Source: an uncultured Lachnospiraceae bacterium
Lineage (GTDB): Bacteria; Bacillota; Clostridia; Lachnospirales; Lachnospiraceae
Assembly (NCBI GenBank): GCA_910580015.1
Contig: CAJTVT010000023.1
Location: 3,706 to 44,545 of the forward strand
DNA: 40,840 nucleotides
Direction: 5' to 3'
In this document: positions 1-9,081 of the stretch, one piece after another
Numbering within the stretch: the first letter of the stretch is position 1
Layout: each line of letters opens with the position of its first letter
Position numbers and translations under genes: made by a program
Notes under the pieces: generated by a model
Database searches by the model: none
What the model saw: only the letters and a program-made list of their open reading frames with translations
What the model was told of the DNA's origin: nothing

Positions 1-212
1 TTCCAGAAAAACAAGAACGCAGTTTGGAAGAAATAAAAGCAGCTTCCATTTCTTATGAAGATTATGTACATAGTTTGGAACAAAGAGGATTTGAAGACTT
101 TTTTGTTGGTGGCAAACAGATAAAGGTTGATACCACAGATTTTGCCAAGATTGATTTGGAAGAATTATTTGCACAGATTACAGCGTGGAGACAAGAAATG
201 CTGCATGATTGA
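1..212 (+). CDS. 3' end of an unidentified gene (partial)
   Basis: An open frame enters from the left edge of the window (codons in phase from position 3) and ends at TGA 210-212, giving about 70 C-terminal residues. The tail is acidic and probably helical, with a short motif VDTTDFAKIDLEELF near the end. Tails of this kind (VDTT followed by a short helix) occur in small P-loop kinases and AAA-type ATPases, but the catalytic part lies outside the window, so this is only a weak hint. There is no start codon or ribosome binding site here; the gene simply runs in from upstream. It ends about 100 bp before the ABC transporter genes and need not belong to their operon. Confidence 0.5.
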   Translation, partial: PEKQERSLEEIKAASISYEDYVHSLEQRGFEDFFVGGKQIKVDTTDFAKIDLEELFAQITAWRQEMLHD

Positions 213-314
213 TTCATATGTTCCATTCTTACAAATTTGTCACATTACAGTCACTCCAATGTCACCTGTCTTCGGTATACTAAATCCATCATCAAGAAAA
301 AAGGAGTCGATGTT

Positions 315-998
315 ATGGAAATATTAAGAGCAGAACATGTGACCAAAGTCTATGGCACTGGAGAAAATCAGGTGAAAGCTTTGGATGATGTGTCTTTTAG
401 TGTAAACAAAGGAGAATTTTTGGCAATCATTGGACCATCCGGATCTGGAAAATCTACTCTTTTGCATGTATTGGGTGGTGTAGATGTTCCAACTTCTGGA
501 AAGGTTTTTATGGAGGGAACAGATGTATATGCCCAGAATCAAAATCAACTTGCCATTTTTCGCAGACGCCAGGTCGGACTGATCTACCAGTTTTACAATC
601 TGATTCCAGTGTTAAATGTCACCGAGAACATGACTCTTCCGGTTCTTATGGATGGCAGACCCATCAATGAGGAACGACTTCAGGAACTTTTGGGTATACT
701 CTCTTTAAAAGGAAGAGAGGGGCATTTGCCCAACCAACTTTCCGGTGGACAGCAGCAACGAGTTTCCATCGGGAGGGCTCTGATGAACGCGCCGTCTGTG
801 GTGCTTGCGGATGAACCGACCGGAAATTTGGATTCCAAAAATAGTCAAGAAATCGTAGAATTATTAAAATATTCCAATGAGAAATATAAACAGACTTTAG
901 TTGTGATCACCCATGATGAAAATATCGCGCTTCAGGCCAACAGGATTCTTGCCATAGAGGACGGTAAAATTACTAGAGATGAGGTGATTCGTTCATGA
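315..998 (+). CDS. ABC transporter ATPase, MacB/LolD/BceA type
   Basis: This 227-residue cytoplasmic ATPase energises the permease encoded by the next gene. It contains Walker A GPSGSGKST (about residues 40-48), the ABC signature LSGGQQQR (about 140), Walker B VVLADEPTGNLDS (about 160) and a switch histidine in VITHDE. The DEPTGNLDS wording is typical of the MacB/LolD/FtsE/BceA group, which does mechanotransmission, peptide resistance or lipoprotein handling rather than classical import. I chose ATG 315 because AAGGAG lies 8-13 bases upstream and the protein then starts with the usual family N-terminus; the frame stays open to 237 without a good start. Its stop overlaps the permease start (ATGA), so the two are translationally coupled. 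The substrate cannot be told from the sequence. Confidence 0.93.
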   Translation: MEILRAEHVTKVYGTGENQVKALDDVSFSVNKGEFLAIIGPSGSGKSTLLHVLGGVDVPTSGKVFMEGTDVYAQNQNQLAIFRRRQVGLIYQFYNLIPVLNVTENMTLPVLMDGRPINEERLQELLGILSLKGREGHLPNQLSGGQQQRVSIGRALMNAPSVVLADEPTGNLDSKNSQEIVELLKYSNEKYKQTLVVITHDENIALQANRILAIEDGKITRDEVIRS

Positions 999-3826
999 AT
1001 ATTTTTCAAAAAGTTACCCTAAAAATGTTGAAGGAAAATAAGACGCGGACGTTGGTAACGATTGTGGGAATTATTCTCTCAGCATCCATGTTTACGGCAG
1101 TAACCACTAGTATTTCTTCGCTTCAACATTATTTAATTCAATCTACCATCTATGATACTGGAAATTGGTACGGCGCTGGATTTGGATTGTCCACTGCTCA
1201 GAAAGAGCAGCTTGCACAAGATTCCAGGATCACAGATGTTATTTCCATGGAATGTCTGGGATATGTTAACCTGCAAGACAGCATCAATGAAGATAAACCT
1301 TATCTCTGTGTCTATGGAATACAGTCAGATTTTACGGAAATGATGCCTGTCCATCTACTCCAGGGGAGAATGCCAGAAAACAGCTCAGAGATTTTATTGC
1401 CAGAACATCTCCGTACCAATGGCGGCATTGAATGGAAATTGGATCAATCGATTACGGTGGAACTTGGCAATCGTCAAGATAGTGATGGAAATATTTTGCT
1501 GAATCAGGAACCCTACATCAATCAAGAGGGATCCTCCAAGAACGTTTATTATGAAGAGGACATGGAGGAAGAAACTCGCACAGAACATTTTGTTCCCAGG
1601 CAAACCCGTACTTATACGGTGGTAGGTATTTATGAACGACCTACGTTTGAGAATTATGATGCTCCAGGGTACACAGCCCTGACCATTGGGGAGAATAACA
1701 GCGCTCATAAATATGATCTGTATCTGCGCCTCAATTCTGGCAGAAAGACGGCTGAGGTCCTTACACAGATGTTTGAAGAGCTGGATGATATCATTTATAA
1801 GGAAAACTACAGTTTGTTGAGACTGTATGGATATTCTGGGGAAAGTTCCTATAACCGTGTTCTTTTTAATCTGGGAATTATTCTGATGATGATTATCATG
1901 TTTGGCTCAATTTCTCTAATTTATAATGCTTTTTCCATCTCTGTCAGTGAGAGAACCAAGCAATTTGGTCTACTTGCATCCATCGGGGCTACCAAGCGCC
2001 AATTGATTGGAAGTGTGCTCTTTGAAGCGCTATTTTTAGGGATCATTGGAATACCGTTGGGGATTTTATCTGGTTTGGCAGGGATTGGCATCACATTTCA
2101 TTTTGTTCAGAATATGGTGGCAGATATTTTAGGCTTCTCTCCTGCCAATTATAGTCTGGCACGCCTGTCAATGATTTTTGGTCCGGCAGACAATGTTGTC
2201 TTAAAATTGTCCCCTTCCTTGGGCGCACTGGCAGCAGCAGTGGCAGTGTCTTTGATGACTGTGATTGTATCTGCGTATCTTCCAGCACGGCGTGCATTGA
2301 AGAAAACAGCGATCGATGCGATCCGGCAGACAGACGATGTTACCATACCCTCAAGGAAATTAAGGACTTCCTGGCTGACACGTAAAGTTTTTGGATTTGA
2401 AGGTTTGATTGCCACGAAAAATTATAAGCGAAACCGGAAAAAATATCGTGCCACGGTGATTTCTTTATTTTTAAGTATTGTGTTGTTTATTTCTGCAAGC
2501 AGCTTGTGTGCTTACCTCACAACATCTGTAGGTACAGTGTTAAATGAAAGTACAGTTGATGTGATTTACTATCTTGACGCGGCAGAAAACAAACAGCCAG
2601 ATCCATTGTTCTCAAAGCTTTCACAGGTGAAAGGAGTCACAGGTGCCACTTATACATCTCGGATGCATTTTAATCTTATTATGAAGACTTCAGAACTTAG
2701 CAAAAAATTTAGGGAATATTACAAGGAAGAAAGGCTTCAGTGGCAAGATGAATACCAGGAAGGGGAATATACGGAACTGCCTATTTCGATGGTATTTTTG
2801 GCAGATGAGGATTTTCGCACTTATTTAGGGGAATTGAACCTGTCGGAAGAACAGTTTTTTCAGAAAGATGCTCCCCAGGGAGTGATGCAAGATTCCCTCC
2901 GGTTGTATTTGGGATCGGAGAAGAAATATTATAATTTTTCTCTTTTTGAAAAAAATTCCAAGCCAGAAATAAATCTCTACCTTACCAGGATGAGAGAGGA
3001 TTATTGTTACGCTGGCGTGAATATGGAGGAAAATCCTCCTACCAGCAGTTTTAATATGGGAGATTCAGAGCAGGAGATCAAGGTGTCAATGGAAGAGGCT
3101 TGTTTGAAGATTCCAATTGCCATTGGAGCAGTTACCCAGCAGGTGCCGGACTTGTTTGCGGATCATGACGATAATGTCAGAATTTTTTATCCATACAGTA
3201 TGATAGATCATGTATTTGCCGCATTGGAGAAAGATACTTCGTATTATGAGATCCCAGATGCGCCACTCAGTGAGAAATATAGCACAGAGATGCTCTTTCA
3301 ATGTGAAGATCATACATCTGTTTGCAAAGACATGACGCAATTATTGGTAAAAGATAACCTAAACGTAGCTTCTCTCGTGGATTATGCGGCGTCTGCGGAG
3401 AGTGAACGATCTATGATTACCGTGATAAATATATTTTCTTACGGATTCATTATTTTGATTTCCTTGATCGCCGCCGCTAATGTATTTAATACAATCTCCA
3501 CAAATATTAATCTGCGCAGAAGAGAATTTGCTATGCTCAAATCCATTGGGATGACGCCAGGGGCGTTCTCTAAGATGATGAATTTTGAATGCCTGTTATA
3601 TGGTTTTAAAGGTATTCTATACGGACTGCCTGTGTCTATTCTTGTGACTTGGCTGATTTACCGTTCTATCAGTGATGGGTTGGAAATGTCGTTCTTCATT
3701 CCATGGTATAGTATTGTGATTGCTGTGGGAAGTGTATTTCTTGTCGTATTTATTACAATGCTTTACTCTATGAGAAGGATTCAAAAGGAAAATATTCTGG
3801 ATGCTCTGAAGAATGAAAACCTTTAA
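995..3826 (+). CDS. ABC transporter permease with two FtsX domains
   Basis: This 943-residue membrane protein is the partner of the preceding ATPase. It has a duplicated layout. One transmembrane helix near residue 20 is followed by a large extracellular domain (about 45-285) and three helices (about 287-310, 340-365 and 408-430). A second set follows: a helix near 488-508, an extracellular domain to about 800, and three helices (about 808-830, 870-890 and 905-930). Each three-helix block is an FtsX domain, with conserved wording such as RTKQFGLLASIGATKRQ and RRREFAMLKSIGMTPG at the cytoplasmic loops. Such pairs are usually annotated as antimicrobial-peptide or lipid-type exporters. No two-component system is visible beside it, though the left flank is cut off. 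The start ATG 995 overlaps the ATPase stop. Confidence 0.9.
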   Translation: MNIFQKVTLKMLKENKTRTLVTIVGIILSASMFTAVTTSISSLQHYLIQSTIYDTGNWYGAGFGLSTAQKEQLAQDSRITDVISMECLGYVNLQDSINEDKPYLCVYGIQSDFTEMMPVHLLQGRMPENSSEILLPEHLRTNGGIEWKLDQSITVELGNRQDSDGNILLNQEPYINQEGSSKNVYYEEDMEEETRTEHFVPRQTRTYTVVGIYERPTFENYDAPGYTALTIGENNSAHKYDLYLRLNSGRKTAEVLTQMFEELDDIIYKENYSLLRLYGYSGESSYNRVLFNLGIILMMIIMFGSISLIYNAFSISVSERTKQFGLLASIGATKRQLIGSVLFEALFLGIIGIPLGILSGLAGIGITFHFVQNMVADILGFSPANYSLARLSMIFGPADNVVLKLSPSLGALAAAVAVSLMTVIVSAYLPARRALKKTAIDAIRQTDDVTIPSRKLRTSWLTRKVFGFEGLIATKNYKRNRKKYRATVISLFLSIVLFISASSLCAYLTTSVGTVLNESTVDVIYYLDAAENKQPDPLFSKLSQVKGVTGATYTSRMHFNLIMKTSELSKKFREYYKEERLQWQDEYQEGEYTELPISMVFLADEDFRTYLGELNLSEEQFFQKDAPQGVMQDSLRLYLGSEKKYYNFSLFEKNSKPEINLYLTRMREDYCYAGVNMEENPPTSSFNMGDSEQEIKVSMEEACLKIPIAIGAVTQQVPDLFADHDDNVRIFYPYSMIDHVFAALEKDTSYYEIPDAPLSEKYSTEMLFQCEDHTSVCKDMTQLLVKDNLNVASLVDYAASAESERSMITVINIFSYGFIILISLIAAANVFNTISTNINLRRREFAMLKSIGMTPGAFSKMMNFECLLYGFKGILYGLPVSILVTWLIYRSISDGLEMSFFIPWYSIVIAVGSVFLVVFITMLYSMRRIQKENILDALKNENL

Positions 3827-3836
3827 AAAGTAAAAT

Positions 3837-3943
3837 AAAAAGGTGATGTTACAAAATATAGGAATTCTACAATATACAGTTTCAACAAAGAAATATTGGA
3901 ACTATATATTGTAGAAATTTCCTGTTTTGCAACATCACCTTTT
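3837..3943. repeat. Long imperfect inverted repeat between convergent genes
   Basis: Two arms of about 45 bases (3837-3882 and 3899-3943) are nearly complementary: both outer ends read AAAAGGTGATGTT and both inner parts carry TCTACAATATA. A 16-base loop separates them. The element lies between the convergent permease and penicillin-binding protein genes. A- and T-runs at its outer edges would let it work as a bidirectional terminator, but the stem is much longer than usual, so a small non-autonomous mobile element is an alternative. Confidence 0.7.
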
Positions 3944-4011
3944 AGAGAGTAAATTTTAAATTTGTTCTGAGAATTTTGCTTCAGATGAGAAATATTTTTG
4001 TTCTATTCCCT

Positions 4012-6102
4012 TTATTCCCAAAGTGGTTCTTCTGTCTCTGGCACCCAGGGTTCCCAGACGCCATCTTGGGGACTTACCTCCTGTCCATCCAGATATTCTT
4101 CGTCGTCCAGCGGAGCTTTTTGCTCGTCGATATATGGCAAAAATGGGATGGGTTCCAGGTTCTGATGAATCTGTTCCATAAAACTGTTCCAAATGGTCCC
4201 AGGATAGCTGGAGCCCGATAATCCTGGCAATTCTTTGGGCATATCATAGCCCACCCACACACTGGTGGTATAATAACTGGTATATCCCACAAACCATCCA
4301 TCTTTATTGTCATTGGTGGTTCCGGTTTTTCCAGCGCAGGGCATATTGCTCAGAGCAAGCCCACGTCCAGTCCCTTCCTGAATGGCAGAGACTAACATAT
4401 CAGTCATCATGCGAGAGGCATTTGTTTTATAAATTTCCTTTTCCTCGTTCTGTGTCTCCAAGATTACATTGTCCTGGGCATCTGTGATTTTAATGATACA
4501 AGTAGGAGCGCGGAATTTCCCATCATTCACTAATGTTGCATAGCCAGAGGCCATTTCTATAGCAGATACCCCATGGGTAAAGCCCCCCAGGGCGCTGGTT
4601 GGGCGCTCGTCTCTCACATCTAGCCTGGAAAAATTCATCTCCTTCAAATAGGAAAGCCCCACCTGAGGAGTAAGCTCTTCCAATAAATTCCATGCAACCG
4701 TATTTTTTGATTTTTGTACGGCATAACGAAGATTAATACTTCCCTCATAATATCCCCCAGCATTGGAAGGTCCATCTTCTATTTTTACATCCTCCACAAT
4801 CGAATCTGGGGTGTAATTATGTTCCAGAGCTGGTGTAAATACAATCAGAGGTTTGATGGCACTTCCTGGTTGGCGGAAACTTTGATAAGCCCGATTTAAA
4901 GTGTAGCCAGGAAGATTTTGATTTCGTCCTCCCACAATGGCTTTTACATAGCCGGTATGGTTATCCACACATACAGCTGAGGACTGGAGTGTATAAATTC
5001 CCTCTTCATTTTGTTCTGTAAATTCTGCCAATCCATTGTCCACAGTATTTTGTAAAAGTTGCTGCATATTGAGATCAATGGAGGTATAAATCCGATAACC
5101 TTTACTGTAGAGACTTTTTTGGATCTCACTGTAAAGCTGGCTGTATTCTTCTTCGTATGCCTTACGTTCTGATTCTGTTTCAAAATTGTTACGAAATACG
5201 AAGCCTTCCTCTGCCATCAATGCGCGGATCGCACAATAATACGTGTAAGTTTCCACATAATCATTTTTAGTTTTTTGAGATAGATTTAAAGTGATCTCTT
5301 CCGCTTTTGCTTTTTTACAGTCCGCTTTGGTAATACTGCCGTCATCCCGCATTTGATTTAAAATTCGGTTGCGGCGCTTTAGTGTGTGATCCATATGCAC
5401 CAAGGGGTCATATAGACTGGGATTATTGGGAATGGCGCATAAAAATGCGATTTGGGATAGGTCAAGGTTCTTCACATCTGTATTGAAATAGCCTTTACAC
5501 GCTGCCTGAATGCCATAATATCCATTCCCAAAATAAATATTGTTCAGATAAAATTCCATTATTTTTTTCTTGCTGTATACCTTTTCCAGTTCCACAGCAA
5601 TAAATATTTCCTCGATCTTTCGCTCCCATTTTACATCATGATTTAGAAAGATATTTCTGGCAAGCTGCTGGGTAATTGTGCTCCCTCCCTGGGTTACTTT
5701 TCCGTTTTGAATCATGGCTTTGGCAGCTCGCAGAATTGCTTTAATGTCAATTCCATTGTGATTATAAAACTTTTTATCCTCAATACTGACCATTGCTGCT
5801 GACGCATAAGCGGGAATATCATCATATTCCAGGTAGTACACATCTTTTTCCCCTTTCAGGGTAGAAACCAGAGTTCCATTGGCATCATAGACTAGGCTGG
5901 TTTCTACGGAGCGGAACGTGCTTTCATCAGAGTTGTGCACCAGTTCCCTTGCCTCACGCTGAAGTGCGCTCACAGTCTGAGCATATCCTCCAAAATAATA
6001 CCAGCCTAATGCCATTGCAACAAGAAGTAAAAATACAACCTGAAGTTTTACAAAAAACCAAAAGACACGGTACTTTTTCTTCTTTTTTTTCTTTTTACTC
6101 AT
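4012..6102 (-). CDS. Class A penicillin-binding protein (glycosyltransferase/transpeptidase)
   Basis: This 696-residue bifunctional enzyme polymerises lipid II into glycan strands and cross-links the peptides outside the membrane. It has a lysine-rich cytoplasmic tail (eight lysines in a row, residues 3-10) and a membrane anchor (about 13-38). The GT51 domain carries EDKKFYNHNGID (catalytic Glu108) and QGGSTITQQLARN (138-150). The transpeptidase domain carries SAIK (nucleophile Ser414, Lys417), SKN (465-467) and KTGTT (from 592). The C-terminus is acidic and low-complexity. All key residues are present. It is the last gene of a minus-strand operon, starting 8 bases after the stop of the YhaN-like gene behind GATAGGAAAAGCT. 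The link to DNA-repair-type genes is unexplained and may be only operonic convenience. Confidence 0.95.
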   Translation of the reverse strand: MSKKKKKKKKYRVFWFFVKLQVVFLLLVAMALGWYYFGGYAQTVSALQREARELVHNSDESTFRSVETSLVYDANGTLVSTLKGEKDVYYLEYDDIPAYASAAMVSIEDKKFYNHNGIDIKAILRAAKAMIQNGKVTQGGSTITQQLARNIFLNHDVKWERKIEEIFIAVELEKVYSKKKIMEFYLNNIYFGNGYYGIQAACKGYFNTDVKNLDLSQIAFLCAIPNNPSLYDPLVHMDHTLKRRNRILNQMRDDGSITKADCKKAKAEEITLNLSQKTKNDYVETYTYYCAIRALMAEEGFVFRNNFETESERKAYEEEYSQLYSEIQKSLYSKGYRIYTSIDLNMQQLLQNTVDNGLAEFTEQNEEGIYTLQSSAVCVDNHTGYVKAIVGGRNQNLPGYTLNRAYQSFRQPGSAIKPLIVFTPALEHNYTPDSIVEDVKIEDGPSNAGGYYEGSINLRYAVQKSKNTVAWNLLEELTPQVGLSYLKEMNFSRLDVRDERPTSALGGFTHGVSAIEMASGYATLVNDGKFRAPTCIIKITDAQDNVILETQNEEKEIYKTNASRMMTDMLVSAIQEGTGRGLALSNMPCAGKTGTTNDNKDGWFVGYTSYYTTSVWVGYDMPKELPGLSGSSYPGTIWNSFMEQIHQNLEPIPFLPYIDEQKAPLDDEEYLDGQEVSPQDGVWEPWVPETEEPLWE

Positions 6103-6110
6103 AGCTTTTC

Positions 6111-7760
6111 CTATCTGCTAAGCATGATTTTCCCATAAGGAATATTATTTCGGTCTAGAATTTCCATTTCGCGATGTCGACAGGTAAAAAGGAAAATCTG
6201 ACCGTTCTGTTTGCTCAGCCACTGCAATGTTGCCTCCAAACGTTTTTCGTCAAAAGAAGCGAACACTTCATCCAAAATGATAGGCAAGGATTCTTCTTGG
6301 GTAAAAATTCCTCCGGCTCCCATTCTGAGGGCTACATACATTTGTTCCATCACGCCTTGACTGAGCTGCCAGGGTGGAAGGCTTTGTGCTCCCTGCTCCA
6401 CCATCAAGTTCATTTGCTCGTCTAGCCCGATTTTGTCATATTTTCCATGGGTAATCTCTGCCAAAATCTGGGACATTTCTTGTTCTAATTGACTTCTAGT
6501 ATCTTCATAGGCATTTTGAGATAATGCCTGTAGTGTGTGATTTGCCAATTCATATGCCTGAATCTGTTTTTCCAGTTCTTGTTCACTATCTGTGGGTTTT
6601 AACGTTTCTGTAATCTCATCTTGAAGATTGATCAGAGCTGTCTGTTTTTCTGCAAGCTGTTCTTGCAAAAGTGCCTCCACAGCCTCATGTTTCGCCTGCT
6701 TTTCCTGTTTTTCCTGCATTTTTTGGCGCTCTACATCTTTCGAAACAGAGAGATTTATTTCTTTTGCCTCCTCCTGTTGTCGCCGCCGCAGAAGTTTCAG
6801 ACGTCTATGTTTGTGAAACCAATGACATACGCTTCCAGCACCGCCCAAAAATGCAAACAGCAGAAACAGTTCAAGGGCCATCCATCCGGGCTCACCCTCT
6901 TGCAGCGGATGGTAGATCGCATTTATGATACCCAAGCCGAGACCAAGTAGGGTGATTAGAAGAGAAATTCCGCAGCGCATCATATAAGTCTGTTGTTTTT
7001 TCTTCTGACGAATGTCGCGCAAATACTCCGCCATCTGATTCGTATCCCGCTCAGGAGGAATGGCATTGGGAGATTGGTTGAAAATATTATTATGACTGTC
7101 TTTTTGCTGTTTCTGTAACTGCTCAATATCTTTTTTTAGCAATTCTTCTTCCAAATACAGTTTTTCTACTGCCTCATTTCGTGCCGATTTCTTTTCTTCA
7201 TATCGGGAAGTTGCATTCGTTTTTTTCTCAAGCAGACGTTTCTGAGCGCCAGGCACATCAAATTCTGCATCTCCTCCAGAGGATGCATTCACAAAATAAT
7301 TTTGTAAAACATCCACAAATTCTTTTTTTGTCTCAATTTCGGCTTGCTGAATGCAGTATGTATTCTCATAGGCAGTTTTTTTCATCCCACCCATTAACAT
7401 TTCAAGATCTCCATGTTCCACGGATAATTCTTCTCCATTCATTTCGTCTACAAGCTTTGCTGATTTTTCCTTATGTTCAAAATTGCGTTCTAGAAAAAAG
7501 GGTTTGTCTCCAACTGTAAATTTTAGTCCTCCCGCATAGGGAGAACTACCGTTCCAAGGTTCATACTGCTGATAGCTGTCTCTTTGTTCTGTCCCTTCTG
7601 GCTGTTTTTCCATACCAAACAGCATACCAGTAATAAATTGCTGCATTGTGGATTTTCCAGTCTCATTTTCTCCATAAATTACATTCAGACCCGGAAGAGG
7701 GCGAACGTTAATATTATGGAGTTTTCCAAAATTTTTAATTTGAATTTCTGTTATCTTCAT
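6111..7760 (-). CDS. YhaN/SbcC-like coiled-coil ATPase, short and membrane-anchored
   Basis: This 549-residue SMC/SbcC-type ATPase is the likely partner of the neighbouring YhaO-like nuclease. The N-terminal half has Walker A GENETGKST (30-38) and an expected IQQAE block (about 137). Coiled coil follows (about 175-260), then two adjacent hydrophobic helices (261-280 and 293-314) and more coiled coil (320-435). The C-terminal half carries a signature-like LSQGVMEQMYVALRM (466-480) and Walker B LPIILDEVFASFD (492-504). Bacillus YhaN is near 960 residues, so this form is much shorter, with the middle replaced by a membrane hairpin. The start ATG 7760 overlaps the stop of the upstream nuclease gene (ATGA), which supports a complex. 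The role is inferred: DNA end processing, perhaps at the membrane. Confidence 0.85.
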   Translation of the reverse strand: MKITEIQIKNFGKLHNINVRPLPGLNVIYGENETGKSTMQQFITGMLFGMEKQPEGTEQRDSYQQYEPWNGSSPYAGGLKFTVGDKPFFLERNFEHKEKSAKLVDEMNGEELSVEHGDLEMLMGGMKKTAYENTYCIQQAEIETKKEFVDVLQNYFVNASSGGDAEFDVPGAQKRLLEKKTNATSRYEEKKSARNEAVEKLYLEEELLKKDIEQLQKQQKDSHNNIFNQSPNAIPPERDTNQMAEYLRDIRQKKKQQTYMMRCGISLLITLLGLGLGIINAIYHPLQEGEPGWMALELFLLFAFLGGAGSVCHWFHKHRRLKLLRRRQQEEAKEINLSVSKDVERQKMQEKQEKQAKHEAVEALLQEQLAEKQTALINLQDEITETLKPTDSEQELEKQIQAYELANHTLQALSQNAYEDTRSQLEQEMSQILAEITHGKYDKIGLDEQMNLMVEQGAQSLPPWQLSQGVMEQMYVALRMGAGGIFTQEESLPIILDEVFASFDEKRLEATLQWLSKQNGQIFLFTCRHREMEILDRNNIPYGKIMLSR

Positions 7761-8803
7761 TCTTCCATCAACGCCTCCACGCCATAATATAATGCTTTTT
7801 TCGTAATTTCATCTTGAGTCATTTCCTCCAATTTCTGGATGTACTGTCCTAAAATCTGCTTTTCATATTGCAATTTTAGTTTCTCAAAATCGTAGTCGGC
7901 ATGGCATCGGTTGATCACTCTGGCCACACGGTCCATGGACATAATCTTTTCTGGATCTACTGGAGCAGTTCTGTCACAGAATCCATTTAAGACAATTCGA
8001 AATTTTTGATGTTCCGGCGCCACACGGATTCTGGATGCCACAAACTCTTCTAAAGCGCTTTGGCTGATTTCCCGGCTGACCTTCAGATTAAGGGGAACAT
8101 ATTCGCAGTAGCGCAATGGCACGAATTGTACTTGGCATTCGCGATCTTTGATTTCTCCCATAAAATATCCATGTTCTCCAGTATCGTTGCAGTCAATGGG
8201 CTGTAAAGCCCCTGCCATCACCACTTTGTTTTTTACAATCTCCATTGGCTTGTGAATATGTCCCAGTGCCACATAATCAAAGGCACTGTCAGCAAAATCA
8301 TTGCTCTCAAAGGGAATATGCTGCTCATCTCCTCCATGTGCTAACAGGATATTGCAGAAATTGCCATCTTTTACCTCAATATCGTGGTATAAAGGGGCGT
8401 CAATATTCTTGTGGCAATAGCTAAGTCCATACACTCTGGTTTCTAATCCTTCCAATTCTACATAATCGATCTTCTCTTTTGTTAGAAAATGGACATTTTC
8501 TCCCCATGGAAAGGTGAGATAACCAGAATGGGGACTGAGGTAATCGTGTTCTCCGGCAATTACCACAACCCTTGTCTGAGGGATTCTGGAAAACTGATAA
8601 TCAATCTCTCTCAGTTCCTGAATCAGAGGCTGCCTGTGGAACAAATCTCCTGCAATCAGAAGGAGTTGGACCTGTTCTGCTTTTGCCGTTCTGATCACTT
8701 CGGACAGCGCCCGCCAATTATGACGCTCCCGTTCTTTTCGCCAAGGCTTTTCCTTATCAGGTTTTGCACCTAAATGTATATCGGCTATATGAATAAATTT
8801 CAT
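7757..8803 (-). CDS. YhaO/SbcD-like metallophosphoesterase (DNA repair exonuclease subunit)
   Basis: This 348-residue calcineurin-like phosphoesterase is the probable nuclease subunit working with the ATPase encoded next. The metal-binding motifs are visible: FIHIADIHLG (Asp8, His10), LLIAGDLFH, LLAHGGDE and YVALGHIHKP. The third motif, normally GNHD, reads AGEHDYL here, so the usual asparagine is glutamate (codon GAA). I start at ATG 8803 because CAAAGGAG lies just upstream and the protein then begins directly with the first motif; the frame extends 17 codons further without a better site. It is the first gene of a three-gene minus-strand operon (nuclease, ATPase, penicillin-binding protein), with 4-base overlap to the second gene. 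The 278 bp upstream is shared with the divergent deacetylase gene. Confidence 0.88.
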   Translation of the reverse strand: MKFIHIADIHLGAKPDKEKPWRKERERHNWRALSEVIRTAKAEQVQLLLIAGDLFHRQPLIQELREIDYQFSRIPQTRVVVIAGEHDYLSPHSGYLTFPWGENVHFLTKEKIDYVELEGLETRVYGLSYCHKNIDAPLYHDIEVKDGNFCNILLAHGGDEQHIPFESNDFADSAFDYVALGHIHKPMEIVKNKVVMAGALQPIDCNDTGEHGYFMGEIKDRECQVQFVPLRYCEYVPLNLKVSREISQSALEEFVASRIRVAPEHQKFRIVLNGFCDRTAPVDPEKIMSMDRVARVINRCHADYDFEKLKLQYEKQILGQYIQKLEEMTQDEITKKALYYGVEALMEE

Positions 8804-9009
8804 AAAAAAATTCTCCTTTGTGTTTTGATTTATGCAGAAGGTATTTTGTATCATCAGTAAATTTCGATCACTGAATCGGGAAATGGCAATGATTTTATGC
8901 CGAATCTATTAATTTTAAACAACAACATTATTATATTTCAAAAAAATAAAATATACAAGTCGTTTGATGTCTATCCATGTATTTTGCTCTTTATTTTTGT
9001 ATGAGGGCT

Positions 9010-9037
9010 TGTTGAAATAGATTTCTTTTTGTATACT
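9010..9037 (+). promoter_or_regulatory. Candidate sigma-A promoter of the deacetylase gene
   Basis: TTGTTG (9010-9015) and TATACT (9032-9037) are 16 bases apart, about 45 bases before the start codon. The -35 box is imperfect, so this is a moderate match. The rest of the 278-bp divergent intergenic region is AT-rich with no other clear signal. Confidence 0.45.
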
Positions 9038-9081
9038 ATATTCGAAATTATTGTACAATTATCATGCAATGGAGGAATATT

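Noticed and set aside
6061..6100. A-rich tract encoding eight lysines in the penicillin-binding protein, as a phase-variation tract
   Set aside because: Runs are interrupted by G at several places, and lysine-rich cytoplasmic tails are common in this family.
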